A stretch of DNA of 64,000 nt from Echinicola jeungdonensis (GCF_030409905.1 NZ_JAUFQT010000001.1:1882001-1946000), one strand, 5' to 3'; positions 1 to 8,922 are shown, counted from the stretch's first letter. A program made the numbers and translations. Notes: a model not told the origin generated them from the sequence alone.

Positions 1-286
1 CCAAAAGGTGTCCCTCTTCAACTACAATTTTTGATTCCACACTACTGGGGAGAGTGAGGTTGTCCAATTTGGCTTCCAATTCTTTTTTTATGTCCTCTTT
101 TTTAGAAACTGCCAATTTGGGGTAAGACTCAGCAACATCCTCAGGAACAGGGTGGAGGTGGGAAATGTGGGTGAAGTATATTTTAGAAAGCCCCAATAGC
201 TGACTTATTTTATGGATATTGTTTAGAAGGATATCATCCATTTTGGACAAATCCAGTGCGACTAATGCAGAATTATTTTCTTTCAT
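1..286 (-). CDS. Universal stress protein-like, N-terminal part (cut by window edge)
   Basis: About 95 codons read on the minus strand from an ATG at 286, running off the left edge without a stop. The opening (MKENNSALVALDLSKMDD, then a helix and a strand ending YFTHISHLHP) follows the beta-alpha-beta start of UspA-fold proteins in Bacteroidota: a short strand ending in an Asp, a helix with hydrophobic spacing, then a strand. The family responds to stress and often binds ATP, but the ATP loop lies in the missing C-terminal half, so binding cannot be judged. The gene diverges from the 2H phosphoesterase gene to its right, with 158 bp of AT-rich DNA between them. The family call is an inference from a partial sequence. 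Confidence 0.55.
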   Translation of the reverse strand, partial: MKENNSALVALDLSKMDDILLNNIHKISQLLGLSKIYFTHISHLHPVPEDVAESYPKLAVSKKEDIKKELEAKLDNLTLPSSVESKIVVEEGHLL

Positions 287-444
287 TTTAATATTTTGGG
301 TTTTAGACCTAGGTTCAATTTAAAAGTAAAAAAGAAACTGAAAAAGTTAATTTGAATAAATATGGAGCTTTTTTTAGCTTTATAATGATATTTTTGTTAT
401 TGAACGGAATCAATTGGGGTATAATTATTTTAAAATAAAGATGC

Positions 445-990
445 ATGGGTAAATCAATGCAAAAATATTTTATGGCCATAGTCCCTGAAGGAAAGATTCA
501 GGAAGATGCCCTTAAGCTGAAGGAAATGGTTAAGGAAAAGTATAATGCCAAGTATGCCCTGAAATCCCCTGCCCATGTGACCATAAAAATGCCCTTTCTT
601 TGGAATGAAAGAAAGGAAGATAAACTTTTTAATTTGTTAGAGCCTTTTTTTAAGGGCCAACAGGAATTCCCTATTATGATTGATGGCTTTGGTAGGTTTG
701 GTAGGAGGATCATGTATGCTCGAGTAGAACATGGCGAGGAATTGGTAGAACTTCAATATAGCTTAAAAGAATACACTAGGAAAGCACTTAAGCTGGAGGA
801 GGAATTTACCGATAAGGCATTTAAAGCCCATATGACTTTGGTTTACCGCGATCTGAAAGCCCAATTATTTGATGAATGCTGGGAGCTTTTGAATAGCCAT
901 GAATTAAAGGGAGAGATGCAGGTTAGCAAGGTTGCCCTTTTAAAGAAGATTAATTACAGGTGGGAGATTTACCATTGGTTTGAGTTTTAG
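445..990 (+). CDS. 2H phosphoesterase superfamily protein (2'-5' RNA ligase-like)
   Basis: 181 residues. Two H-x-T/S-type motifs define the 2H fold: AHVTIKMPF near residue 43 and AHMTLVYRD near residue 128, each followed by an aromatic or hydrophobic strand. The family hydrolyses or forms 2',5' or cyclic phosphodiester bonds in RNA or nucleotides; the substrate cannot be read from the sequence. Length matches the small bacterial YjcG/LigT-like branch. The ATG at 445 is used; an in-frame ATG at 457 (MQKYFMAIVPEG) is an equally good start and matches family N-termini better. It stands alone, with the convergent rplS operon downstream. Confidence 0.75.
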   Translation: MGKSMQKYFMAIVPEGKIQEDALKLKEMVKEKYNAKYALKSPAHVTIKMPFLWNERKEDKLFNLLEPFFKGQQEFPIMIDGFGRFGRRIMYARVEHGEELVELQYSLKEYTRKALKLEEEFTDKAFKAHMTLVYRDLKAQLFDECWELLNSHELKGEMQVSKVALLKKINYRWEIYHWFEF

Positions 991-1148
991 TGGAAAAGGC
1001 AATTCATCAATACAAATTCTCAATTTTCATTTTTTTACTTGGTTTTTTTATTCAGGCATCTACGGCTTAATATTCATTATTTACGACTAAAGACTCCTTA
1101 CTATACTATCTTTTTCATTGCTCAAGTCTAATATATCGGTTCTGACCA

Positions 1149-1183
1149 TAAAAAAAGGGACCATTTCCGGTCCCTTTTTTTAT
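1149..1183 (-). terminator. Rho-independent terminator of the rpsP-rimM-trmD-rplS operon
   Basis: An AAAAAAAGGGACC arm, a 6-nt loop and a GGTCCCTTTTTTT arm lie just beyond the rplS stop. A/T runs on both sides allow it to work in both directions between the operon and the convergent gene at 445-990. Confidence 0.85.
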
Positions 1184-1199
1184 GCTTTGAAAAAAGCTA

Positions 1200-1568
1200 T
1201 TAATTGCTTTTTACCTGAATTTTCTCTTTTACCCTTGCAGCTTTACCTTGACGGCCTCTCAAGTAGTATAGACGGGCTCTTCTAACCCTACCTTTTCTCA
1301 ATACTTCGATTTTTTCAAGGCTTGGACCCAAGATTGGGAATATTCTTTCTACACCAATGCCGCTGGAAATTTTCCTTACGGTGAAAGTTTCACCATTGGA
1401 ATTCACATTTTTCCTTTGGATTACGGTGCCTTGGAACTGCTGGATACGCTCTTTATTACCTTCAGTAATTCTAACGTGAACGTTGATGGTATCTCCTGCT
1501 TTGAAAGAAGGAAATTTAGACCTTACGTCTTTGTATTCCTCTTCTACAACTTTAAGTAGTTCGCTCAT
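1200..1568 (-). CDS. rplS: 50S ribosomal protein L19
   Basis: 122 residues, the normal L19 length. The protein sits at the 30S-50S interface. The sequence has the conserved core ([20 protein letters not shown] near residues 22-41, [26 protein letters not shown], then [19 protein letters not shown]). It is the last gene of the classic rpsP-rimM-trmD-rplS operon, 77 bp after trmD, followed by a strong terminator. Confidence 0.98.
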   Translation of the reverse strand: MSELLKVVEEEYKDVRSKFPSFKAGDTINVHVRITEGNKERIQQFQGTVIQRKNVNSNGETFTVRKISSGIGVERIFPILGPSLEKIEVLRKGRVRRARLYYLRGRQGKAARVKEKIQVKSN

Positions 1569-1645
1569 ATCTTTAAATTTATGTGCTTATCGCGGTTGGA
1601 ATTGCAAAGGTATGCAATTCTGTTTTTTATTCAATTAATTATCAA

Positions 1646-2353
1646 TTATTTAACTTCATCGCCAGGCTCTGAAACTGGACCTTGAAGCAGGTCCGGTCTT
1701 CTTTCTTTGGTCCGGCGAACCGATTCTTCAAACCTCCAATTGGCTATCTTTTCATTATGTCCTGACAAAAGAATATCTGGAACTTTCATTCCATTATAAT
1801 CTGCCGGGCGTGTATATACCGGAGGTGCCAAAAGCCCATCCTGAAAGGAATCTGTAAGGGCGGAAGTTTCATCATTAAGTACTCCTGGAATCAGCCGGAT
1901 TACCGCATCCGTCAGCACAGCTGCGGCAAGCTCCCCCCCAGAGAGGACAAAATCCCCAATACTGATTTCCCGGGTGATGTACTTTTGCCTTACTCTTTCA
2001 TCCACTCCTTTGTAATGTCCACAAAGGATGATGAGGTTTCCCTTTAATGAAAGTTCATTGGCAACAGGTTGATTGAAAGGCTGACCATCCGGGGTCATGT
2101 AGATGATTTCATCATAATTCCTTTCTGCCTGGAGGGCTTGGATACATTTGGCAATGGGCTCAACCATCATTACCATTCCTGCGCCTCCTCCAAAGGCATA
2201 ATCATCGACCTGCTTTTGTTTGCCACTGGCGTAATCCCTGAGATTGTGGATCCTGACTTTGGCAAGGCCTTTATCCTCCGCCCTTTTTAGGATGGAATGG
2301 GAAAAGGGGCCTTCCAAAAGGCCGGGTACCACAGTTATAATGTCGATCCTCAT
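1646..2353 (-). CDS. trmD: tRNA (guanine-N1-)-methyltransferase, m1G37
   Basis: 235 residues. TrmD transfers a methyl group from S-adenosylmethionine to N1 of G37 in tRNAs reading CNN codons, which prevents +1 frameshifting. The SPOUT trefoil-knot signatures are present: [15 protein letters not shown] (about residues 107-121), then the [16 protein letters not shown] knot loop. The N-terminus [17 protein letters not shown] is typical. Only 3 bp separate it from rimM upstream, so translation is probably coupled. Confidence 0.98.
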   Translation of the reverse strand: MRIDIITVVPGLLEGPFSHSILKRAEDKGLAKVRIHNLRDYASGKQKQVDDYAFGGGAGMVMMVEPIAKCIQALQAERNYDEIIYMTPDGQPFNQPVANELSLKGNLIILCGHYKGVDERVRQKYITREISIGDFVLSGGELAAAVLTDAVIRLIPGVLNDETSALTDSFQDGLLAPPVYTRPADYNGMKVPDILLSGHNEKIANWRFEESVRRTKERRPDLLQGPVSEPGDEVK

Positions 2354-2356
2354 GGA

Positions 2357-2887
2357 TTAATCCTCCAAATATATGTCAAGTAAGCCTTCTGGCAATTGAC
2401 AGTAAACTTTCTTTGCTGTCTTGTCCACCTTTTGGATGATGCCTTCCTGAATGGGGATAAGGACTTCTTTTCCTTGGTGGTCCAGCCCCAACAGGTGCTG
2501 GGTTTGAAGGTCATAAATGACGGTTACATTTCCTACTGCTCCCAGATTTTGATCTTCCACTTCGAATCCGACCAGTTCGTGAAAGTAATACTGATCCTCT
2601 TGGAGTTTTGGCAGGTCTTTAAGGGGCAGAAACAGTGCTGAGCCTACGAGATTATCAGCCGAATCTTTGTCATCAAAACCCTCAAATTTGGCCAGTATGC
2701 GGCCGTTGGGCTGAAGGACAAAATGTTCCAGGAAGTAGGGCACAAGTCTGGAGTTTTGGTCCACAAAGACATGCTCGATGTCCTCATAATCCTCAGGAAA
2801 GTCCACATCCAGCACTGCCACGACCTCACCTTGGAGCCCATGAACTTTGGCAATATAGCCTAATTCAAAGCAATTGTCTTTGTTCAT
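2357..2887 (-). CDS. rimM: Ribosome maturation factor RimM
   Basis: 176 residues. RimM binds S19 and helps mature the head of the 30S subunit. The N-terminal domain begins with FELGYIAKVHGLQGEV (residues 7-22). The C-terminal PRC-barrel domain starts near residue 98 (YYFHELVGFEVEDQN) and includes VLIPIQEGIIQKVD. Second gene of the ribosomal operon, 15 bp after rpsP. Confidence 0.96.
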   Translation of the reverse strand: MNKDNCFELGYIAKVHGLQGEVVAVLDVDFPEDYEDIEHVFVDQNSRLVPYFLEHFVLQPNGRILAKFEGFDDKDSADNLVGSALFLPLKDLPKLQEDQYYFHELVGFEVEDQNLGAVGNVTVIYDLQTQHLLGLDHQGKEVLIPIQEGIIQKVDKTAKKVYCQLPEGLLDIYLED

Positions 2888-2902
2888 GGATTAGGAATGC
2901 AA

Positions 2903-3472
2903 TCAGTCTTTGTTTTCTTCTTCTCCGGATTCAGGAGCTTCAGAAGATTCCTCTCCTTCAGCAGGAGCCTCTTCTTCATTGGCAGCATCTTCAGCAGCGG
3001 CTGCAGCTTTGGCTTCTTCTTCCTTTTTCTTGAACTCTTCCTGACGAGCCAGGTTTTTAGCGGCTTCAGCTTCCAGGGCTTTTTTCTTTGCCTCTTCTTT
3101 GGCTTTGGTGATTTTGTCCACTTTGCCAGAAATGGTAGCTTCCTTCTGTTCTAACCAAGCTTCAAATTTCTTGTCAGCTTCTTCTTGAGAGATAGCTCCC
3201 TTAAGCACACCGATTTGAAGGTGTTTTTTCAACAATACGCCTCGGTAAGAAAGCATCGCTTTCACCGTGTCAGTAGGTTGGGCACCATTCAACAACCACT
3301 GCAAAGCGCGGTCATTATTGATGTTGATAGATGCAGGGTCAGTGTTAGGGTTGTAAGACCCGATTTTTTCGATAAAACGTCCATCCCGTGGAGCTCTACC
3401 ATCAGCTACTACTACATCGTAGATGGCTTGTCTTTTTCTACCTCTACGTGCTAATCTGATTTTTACTGCCAT
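2903..3472 (-). CDS. rpsP: 30S ribosomal protein S16 with long acidic tail
   Basis: 189 residues, about twice the usual 80-90. The first 80 residues are canonical S16 ([31 protein letters not shown], then GSYNPNTDP and the [14 protein letters not shown] region). From about residue 120 there is a Lys/Ala/Glu-rich helical stretch, and the last 40 residues are Glu/Ala/Ser-rich and strongly acidic, ending in GEEENKD. Extended S16 tails are common in Bacteroidota; their function is not known to me. First gene of the operon, with a good promoter at 3527-3558. Confidence 0.97.
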   Translation of the reverse strand: MAVKIRLARRGRKRQAIYDVVVADGRAPRDGRFIEKIGSYNPNTDPASININNDRALQWLLNGAQPTDTVKAMLSYRGVLLKKHLQIGVLKGAISQEEADKKFEAWLEQKEATISGKVDKITKAKEEAKKKALEAEAAKNLARQEEFKKKEEEAKAAAAAEDAANEEEAPAEGEESSEAPESGEEENKD

Positions 3473-3526
3473 AGTTTATTGATATTTAGTGAATTGATGG
3501 AACCCGTCCATCGGAAATTTGGACTG

Positions 3527-3558
3527 CAAAGATAGCGCATTTATCTTGAAAAGAACAA
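3527..3558 (-). promoter_or_regulatory. Bacteroidota-type promoter for the rpsP operon
   Basis: Read on the minus strand, TTG (3558-3556), a 21-nt spacer and TATCTTTG (3534-3527) match the TTG / TAnnTTTG pattern used by the primary sigma factor of Bacteroidota. The predicted start near 3520 gives a leader of about 48 nt before rpsP. Confidence 0.65.
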
Positions 3559-3700
3559 GATAGCCCAAGATTATTTGCGGTTTAAGAAAATTATGTTTTA
3601 AATTGCGTCTCCAAAGAGAAACGCTCTTTGAAAACTCCTTGAGAAAAGGACAAAATACCTGACAAAGAAAAGGATTTTTGCCACCTTTGTCTAATAAATG

Positions 3701-3770
3701 GCCTCGTAGTTCAATGGATAGAATAGAAGTTTCCTAAACTTTAGATCTAGGTTCGATTCCTAGCGAGGCT
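3701..3770 (+). tRNA. tRNA-Arg (anticodon CCT)
   Basis: A complete cloverleaf can be folded. Acceptor arm GCCTCGT pairs with GCGAGGC (one T-G wobble). The anticodon arm GAAGT/ACTTT encloses loop TTCCTAA, with anticodon CCT at 3733-3735. The T arm is CTAGG-TTCGATT-CCTAG. CCA is not encoded. It decodes AGG. A TATA-poor CACCTTTG element lies about 15 bp upstream and may be the -7 box. Confidence 0.95.
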
Positions 3771-3774
3771 ACTA

Positions 3775-3815
3775 GAAACCCGCTTTACAGCTTGTAGGGC
3801 TGGTTTTCTTTTTTT
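3775..3815 (+). terminator. Probable terminator of tRNA-Arg
   Basis: GAAACC (3775-3780) pairs with GGTTTTC (3802-3808), with an inner TACA/TGTA stem, followed by a T-rich run to 3815. The stem is imperfect. Confidence 0.55.
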
Positions 3816-4153
3816 GGGGGTTATTTATCTAAGGTTGGAGGAAAGGGGGCGTCAAGGTTTTGGTTTAGATAATATTATAGCCCAATTACCTTTTCAAGGG
3901 GCCTTCATTTGCAATGAGACCTTATGAAGTGTGGTATAACAATGCCACCATTAAGGGAGAAGAATCTTAAGATGAGTTTGTGGATCAATAAAGGAAGAAT
4001 TTTTTGGAAAAGTTATTTGCAGAAATTTGTCGGTGCTATCGGGTGTGTGGTTAATGCAGTGACATTAATCTTTATTTTTCCTTTCCCAAATTCCAGATCA
4101 TTCTTAGCGAATTTTTATAGACCCATCCAATTAAATTTTATTTGAAAAATGTT

Positions 4154-4165
4154 GGGGGGGGGGGG
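4154..4165 (+). repeat. Homopolymer G12 tract
   Basis: Twelve consecutive G, the longest G run I noticed in an AT-rich window, lie 100 bp upstream of the spondin-domain lipoprotein start. Such tracts are prone to length change by slipped-strand replication. Phase variation is possible but unproven, and an assembly length error is also possible. Confidence 0.8.
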
Positions 4166-4265
4166 TTAAAACCAGCATTTCCAATAATTTCCCCTTGTTA
4201 CACTTCTGTGATACTTAATGGATACTTTTAAAAACTTTAATCCATGAACCAAAACAGAAGTTGTT

Positions 4266-5603
4266 ATGAAAGGCTTATTGAAACTATTATTAATGGCGAT
4301 TTTCGTGATCGCAGTGGCTTGTAGGCCGGAGGAGATGCCTAAGCCGGTAACCCAAGAGTTTACGGTAACCATTGAAAATGTGGCTTCCGCATTTATGTTT
4401 TCCAATTCTGGGGTTTTTAATACTCCAGTAGGGGCAGAAATGCCAAGTCCTATTGGTCCTGGCGGGGCATTTGAATTTGATATCAAAGCTGGGAAAGGGG
4501 AAAAACTTTCTTTTGCAACGATGTTTGCCCAATCCAATGACCTCTTTTATGGTCCGGATGAAAGCGGAATTGACTTATTTACTGCAGAAGGAGAGCCACG
4601 CTCTGGTGATGTTACTGATGAGATTATCCTTTGGGATGCAGGAACTGAAGTTAATCAGGAACCCGGAGAAGGGGATCAACAAGCACCCCGACAAGAAAAT
4701 CCCGGGGATGGCACGGATGAAAATGGCAATGTCCTTCCCATTAGTATGGTGGATGATGGCTATTCTTATCCTGAGGTGGAGGAAGTGATTCAAGTGACTT
4801 TGATTCCTGCAAGTGATATTACATTCAAAGTCAGAATTGAAAATGTTTCCAATGAGATGACCCTGGTGACAAGTATGGGTAATAACGCCCTGATTCCATT
4901 GTCTCCAGGAGGTTGGGTAGTGCATACTAATCCTGCTCCTTTATTTACAACCGGAGAACCAGAAAGAGGAAATGGCCTGGAAGAAATTGCTGAAGATGGA
5001 AATGCTGGTCCAATGGGGGAATTCTTACCCGACAAAACCGGCATCACCAATATTTTATCTCCAGGTGCATTTGCGGTTCATACTGGAGGAAAGCCTATTT
5101 ATGACGAAGATACTCCTGATTATGGAGAAGGTTTGGAAGCCATAGCAGAAGATGGCATGCCTGGAATGCTGGCCAATAGTCTAATGAGCAAAGTGGGAGT
5201 AAATGAAAGCGGTGCCTTTACCACACCCCTTGGAGCTGATTCTCCATCCCCTATTGGCCCAGGAGGATCTTACCAGTTTAGCTTTACAGCAAGGCAAGGT
5301 CAAAGGCTTTCATTGGTCACCATGTATGTCCAATCTAATGATCTTATTTATGCTTTCCCAGACCGTGGAATTGCCTTGTTTGAAAATGGAGAAGGATTAT
5401 CCGGTGACCTGACAGGCCATATTTCCCTTTATGATGCAGGAACAGAGATCAATGAAGAACCGGGATTTGGACCTAATCAAGCTCCCCGGCAAAGTGCTCC
5501 CAATACTGGTCCTGATGAAAATGGAAATGTAAGGCCAGTGGATGATGAATATAGCTATCCAGTGGTTGAGGAAGTTATTAAAGTCACAGTTACTTCTAAT
5601 TAA
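4266..5603 (+). CDS. Lipoprotein with two spondin_N domains
   Basis: 445 residues. A signal peptide ends in the lipobox IAVAC with Cys19, so it is an exported, lipid-anchored protein. Two spondin_N-like domains are visible. The first spans about residues 30-175 (TIENVASAFMFSNSG, FATMFAQSNDLFYGPDESGI, DEIILWDAGTEVNQEPG). The second spans about 185-445, with the same landmarks (LVTMYVQSNDLIYAF, GHISLYDAGTEINEEPG, APRQSAPNTGPDENG). Its N-terminal part has an internally duplicated segment (LSPGG/LSPGAFAVHT and GLEEIAEDG/GLEAIAEDG). Spondin_N folds bind Ca2+ in animal F-spondin; the bacterial role is unknown. Monocistronic, with a terminator downstream and a G12 tract upstream. Confidence 0.85.
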   Translation: MKGLLKLLLMAIFVIAVACRPEEMPKPVTQEFTVTIENVASAFMFSNSGVFNTPVGAEMPSPIGPGGAFEFDIKAGKGEKLSFATMFAQSNDLFYGPDESGIDLFTAEGEPRSGDVTDEIILWDAGTEVNQEPGEGDQQAPRQENPGDGTDENGNVLPISMVDDGYSYPEVEEVIQVTLIPASDITFKVRIENVSNEMTLVTSMGNNALIPLSPGGWVVHTNPAPLFTTGEPERGNGLEEIAEDGNAGPMGEFLPDKTGITNILSPGAFAVHTGGKPIYDEDTPDYGEGLEAIAEDGMPGMLANSLMSKVGVNESGAFTTPLGADSPSPIGPGGSYQFSFTARQGQRLSLVTMYVQSNDLIYAFPDRGIALFENGEGLSGDLTGHISLYDAGTEINEEPGFGPNQAPRQSAPNTGPDENGNVRPVDDEYSYPVVEEVIKVTVTSN

Positions 5604-5619
5604 TAGCCCACCAAATCAT

Positions 5620-5660
5620 AAACAGGGAAGGCTTTTAAATTAGCCTTCCTTTGTTTATTT
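5620..5660 (+). terminator. Rho-independent terminator after the spondin lipoprotein
   Basis: GGAAGGCT and AGCCTTCC arms enclose an AT loop. The stem is extended by an outer A/T stem and followed by a T-rich run. Confidence 0.75.
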
Positions 5661-5722
5661 TACAAAAGGGTTGATTGAAAGATGATTTGATGATTTTGCA
5701 TAAATTATCATTCTTTGATATT

Positions 5723-6415
5723 ATGAAAAAAGTGCTGGTCATAGAAGATGATTTGGATATTGCGGAATTGATTTCAATTCATTTGAAGGATTTGGAATGT
5801 GAGATGATCCATATTGAAAATGGTGATGAGGGGTTTTCAGTTGCCATTAATGGAACATTTGATTTAATCCTTTTGGATCTCATGTTGCCGGGAATGAGTG
5901 GTGAAGAAATATGTGCCAGTTTACGCAAAGAAGGAGTAAATACTCCAATCATGATGGTGACAGCAAAGTCCGAAGAAATGGATCGTGTGACCGGATTGGA
6001 GCTTGGGGCTGATGTTTATATCACCAAGCCATTTAGTGTTTTGGAATTTAAGGCAAGGGTAAAGGCCCTATTTAGAAGGATAAAAATAGCCCAGGAGGAA
6101 AAATCTGATCCTAAGAAAAAAATAAGGTATAACCACTTGGAGATAAATCTTGACGGAAAATTTGCCAGTCTATACGGGGAACGGTTATGTTTAACTCCAA
6201 AAGAATTTGAACTTTTAGCCCTGTTGGCTACCCACCCAGGAAAAAGTTTTAGTAGGAAAAAATTATTGCAATTGGTCTGGGATTATGATTACCAAGGGTT
6301 TGAGCATACTGTAAATTCCCACATTAACCGGCTCCGTACCAAAATTGAGAAGGATATGCAGCATCCGGAATATATCCTTACCAGTTGGGGTATAGGATAT
6401 CGATTTGCAGATTAA
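5723..6415 (+). CDS. OmpR/PhoB-family response regulator
   Basis: 230 residues from the ATG at 5723 (MKKVLVIEDDLD). The open frame extends 16 codons upstream, but that part does not look like receiver sequence. The receiver domain has the acidic pair near residues 9-10, the phospho-acceptor Asp52 (LILLDLMLPG), Thr80 and Lys102 (ITKPF). The C-terminal winged helix covers about residues 128-230 (LTPKEFELLALLATHPGKSF, then the recognition region HTVNSHINRLRTKIE). It is a DNA-binding transcription regulator paired with the histidine kinase 36 bp downstream. The stimulus is not evident. Confidence 0.93.
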   Translation: MKKVLVIEDDLDIAELISIHLKDLECEMIHIENGDEGFSVAINGTFDLILLDLMLPGMSGEEICASLRKEGVNTPIMMVTAKSEEMDRVTGLELGADVYITKPFSVLEFKARVKALFRRIKIAQEEKSDPKKKIRYNHLEINLDGKFASLYGERLCLTPKEFELLALLATHPGKSFSRKKLLQLVWDYDYQGFEHTVNSHINRLRTKIEKDMQHPEYILTSWGIGYRFAD

Positions 6416-6451
6416 AGGCAACTATGAAATTGCCTCATTGGGGCAGAGATA

Positions 6452-7948
6452 TTGCATCAAATGGAAAAAGTTAGGTTTAATACTTTATTCTGGAAAATCA
6501 CACTTATCCTTTTTGGGTTACTGCTGGTAATGTCCTTTGTGTTTTTATTGTTAACTGCCAAGTCGGCCAACCGTTTTAGTGAGGAGGCCAATCAGCATTT
6601 AAATAAGGATGTTGCTGCGCATATTGCCAATGAATTGGAAATCCTTTCACTGGATAGCCTAAATAATGAAAAGCTAGATCATATTTTTCATAACGCAATG
6701 GTCCTCCATCCTGCCATCGAGATATATTTTACGGATACCCTGGGAAATATTAAGTTTTATTCCGCTCCGGATAGCTTGATAAAAAATCACAAAATTGATA
6801 TGGAGCCGGTTAAAAATTTGTTGGAACAACCTGATAATTCCTTTGAAAAAGGGTCGGACCCCCGAAATCCAGGGGAGAAAAAGGTGTTTTCCGTATCTCC
6901 CATACAAAAAGACGAAGCGCTTATAGGCTATGTTTATGTTGTTCTAACCGGGCAAAAATTTGCCGCAGCCAGAAAAGATATCCTGATCAATTATATTTTG
7001 AATATCAGTGCCAAAACTGTTGCCCTGCTAGTATTTACTACATTTTTAATAGGGACTTTGGCCATTTATTATTTAACGGAAAATTTGAATAAAGTAATTG
7101 AAGCAGTAAGAAAATTCCAACAGGGGGATTTTAATTCCCGAATTCAAATCCAGCAAAAAGGGGAAATTCAGGAATTGGCAAATACTTTCAACGATATGGC
7201 CAATACTATTTCCAAAAATATCCAAAAAATTGAAGCCATTGAACGATCCAGGAGGGAGCTGGTGGCCAATGTTTCCCATGATTTAAAAACCCCTTTATCT
7301 ACCATCAAGGGATTTGCTGAGACCTTGGTTTTAAAAGAAAAGGAGTTGAATGATGAGCAAAAGCAAAAATATATTCAAATTATTCTTAATAATACCGGAC
7401 AACTGAAAATATTGGTTGACCAACTTTTTCAATTGTCCAAATTGGAATCCAATGAGGTAGAGCCAGATATGGAGCCTTTTTCTTTGAATGAACTGCTTCA
7501 GGATAATGTCTTGAAATATGGAATGATCGCCAATAAAAAGGGGATTGCTATAAAAAGCAATATTCCGGTAAAGTTGTCTTTTGTTTATGGAGATATAGGT
7601 TTGATAGATAGGGTAATTCAAAACTTAATGGATAATGCCATAAAATTTACCAACAATGGAGGTGAAGTCCATATTGGGGTTAAGGAAGGAGAAGAAAAAG
7701 TGAAAATTTGGGTAGCTGATACTGGAGATGGAATACCTTCAGAAAAAATAAACCTGATCTTTCGCAGGTACCAAAAAGGTGTTCATGAAAATGGTTTGGG
7801 TAGTGGAGGTATCGGTTTGGGCCTGGATATCGTCAGAAAGATTTTGGAGCTCCATCAATCCCAAATTGATGTGGAAAGTAAACCAGGCGAGGGTGCTGTG
7901 TTTTCTTTTGAACTGGATAAATATGAGAAAATTGTCCAATCAGTCTAA
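6452..7948 (+). CDS. Sensor histidine kinase (HAMP-HisKA-HATPase)
   Basis: 498 residues; a second ATG at 6461 (MEKVRF) is an alternative start. Transmembrane segment 1 is at about 17-37, a periplasmic sensor region at about 38-180, and transmembrane segment 2 at about 183-207. The HAMP linker is at about 205-258. HisKA carries the phospho-acceptor His276 in ANVSHDLKTPLS. HATPase_c has the N box (NLMDNAIKFT), G1 (ADTGDGIP) and G2 (GGIGLGLDIV). It should autophosphorylate on an outer signal and pass phosphate to Asp52 of the upstream regulator. No accessory gene in the pair points to a substrate. Confidence 0.93.
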   Translation: MHQMEKVRFNTLFWKITLILFGLLLVMSFVFLLLTAKSANRFSEEANQHLNKDVAAHIANELEILSLDSLNNEKLDHIFHNAMVLHPAIEIYFTDTLGNIKFYSAPDSLIKNHKIDMEPVKNLLEQPDNSFEKGSDPRNPGEKKVFSVSPIQKDEALIGYVYVVLTGQKFAAARKDILINYILNISAKTVALLVFTTFLIGTLAIYYLTENLNKVIEAVRKFQQGDFNSRIQIQQKGEIQELANTFNDMANTISKNIQKIEAIERSRRELVANVSHDLKTPLSTIKGFAETLVLKEKELNDEQKQKYIQIILNNTGQLKILVDQLFQLSKLESNEVEPDMEPFSLNELLQDNVLKYGMIANKKGIAIKSNIPVKLSFVYGDIGLIDRVIQNLMDNAIKFTNNGGEVHIGVKEGEEKVKIWVADTGDGIPSEKINLIFRRYQKGVHENGLGSGGIGLGLDIVRKILELHQSQIDVESKPGEGAVFSFELDKYEKIVQSV

Positions 7949-7996
7949 ATGTCTATTTTTGGGAATTTAGATTTGTTTCTTGGCTTAACCGGTTAA

Positions 7997-8377
7997 TTAA
8001 TTCATTTGCAAAACTGACAGAATATTTCCTGCAGGATCCTTGAACCAGGCCATCTGAGGCCCATGGTCGCTTTTGCAGATTCCTTTTGAATTTGTTTTAA
8101 TAGGTTTTTCATATTGCTCAAAGGTAATTCCCCTGGCTATTAATTGATCCACTGCTTTTTCGATATCATCAACCGGAAAGTTTAGAACAGTAAAAGTTGC
8201 AGGTTGGTGATTGGGTTTAGGGTAAATGATCAAGGGTGTGCTTCCTGCTATATGTAACTCCAATATCCCCATAGAACCCTCTTTTACCGGAATTCCCAAA
8301 GTGTTTTCATAGAATGTTTTGGCTTTGGAAATATCATCTACTGAAAATCCACAGAAGGCTTTTGAGTTTTTAAACAT
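7997..8377 (-). CDS. VOC (glyoxalase/bleomycin-resistance fold) protein
   Basis: 126 residues, one VOC module of two beta-alpha-beta-beta-beta halves: [25 protein letters not shown] (residues 7-31), then [22 protein letters not shown], ending [12 protein letters not shown]. The family contains lyases, dioxygenases and resistance proteins. The substrate cannot be inferred. A second VOC gene follows upstream on the same strand, 127 bp away. Confidence 0.85.
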   Translation of the reverse strand: MFKNSKAFCGFSVDDISKAKTFYENTLGIPVKEGSMGILELHIAGSTPLIIYPKPNHQPATFTVLNFPVDDIEKAVDQLIARGITFEQYEKPIKTNSKGICKSDHGPQMAWFKDPAGNILSVLQMN

Positions 8378-8503
8378 GATTTTTCTATTTGATTTTCACT
8401 TATTATAACAAAAGAGATTTACTACAATTTTATTGTGATCGTTTGTCGATGGCTGTTCTCTGAGGGCAGTTAGCGGTGGACTCTTATTAATAAACAAATA
8501 AAC

Positions 8504-8922
8504 CTATCCATCAGGTTGAGAAGGGGCTGACTTTTCATCCATACAAAACAGCTCCCATTGATGTCCATCCAGGTCAGCGAAACTGTGCTGGTACATCCAG
8601 CCATGGTCCACTGGCTCCATATAAATGTCTCCACCTGCATTTACGGCGTTTTTGACTAATTTGTCCACTTCCTCTTTACTCTCCAATTGCAAAGCCAATA
8701 AGACTTCAGTGTTTTTTTTGGCATCAGAAATAGGTTTTTTGGTAAATGTTTTAAAGAAATTTTCTGTAATTAACATAGCAAATATATGTCCATCCTCTAT
8801 GATCATACAGGTAGCCTTTTCATCTGTAAATTGGGGGTTAAAGGAAAACCCCAATTCTGTAAAGAAACCGATGGATTTTTCAAGGTCTTTTACAGGTAGA
8901 TTTACAAAGATTTTTTTGACAT
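8504..8922 (-). CDS. VOC family protein with apparent -1 frameshift at an A7 tract
   Basis: From 8854 leftwards the frame encodes a clear VOC C-terminal part (ATCMIIEDGHIFAMLITENFF, then HSFADLDGHQWELFCMD). Family members start earlier, with a strand like KIFVNLPVKDLEKSIGFF. That segment is present upstream in the same frame (about 8912-8855) but has no ATG or GTG; a TAA closes the frame just before it. An ATG at 8922 opens MSKK and then runs into a TAA three codons on. The two frames meet at a run of seven A (plus-strand T run 8911-8917). One more A, or a -1 slip, would join them into a normal protein of about 139 residues. The options are a real frameshift mutation, a homopolymer sequencing error, or programmed slippage. 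Confidence 0.7.

Larger units (their letters stand above)
3771..4265. other. Non-coding gap with tRNA terminator and G12 tract
   Basis: About 495 bp without a convincing gene. It contains the tRNA terminator, AT-rich DNA, and a run of 12 G at 4154-4165. A 73-codon open frame at 3924-4145 has no recognisable features and looks like chance. Confidence 0.7.

Noticed and set aside
2903-3120. Acidic S16 tail as a gene fusion
   Set aside because: Extended, Glu/Ala-rich S16 tails are common in Bacteroidota, so this is a clade feature rather than a novel fusion.
3924-4145. 73-codon open frame between tRNA-Arg and the G12 tract
   Set aside because: No recognisable domain and unlikely composition; treated as non-coding.
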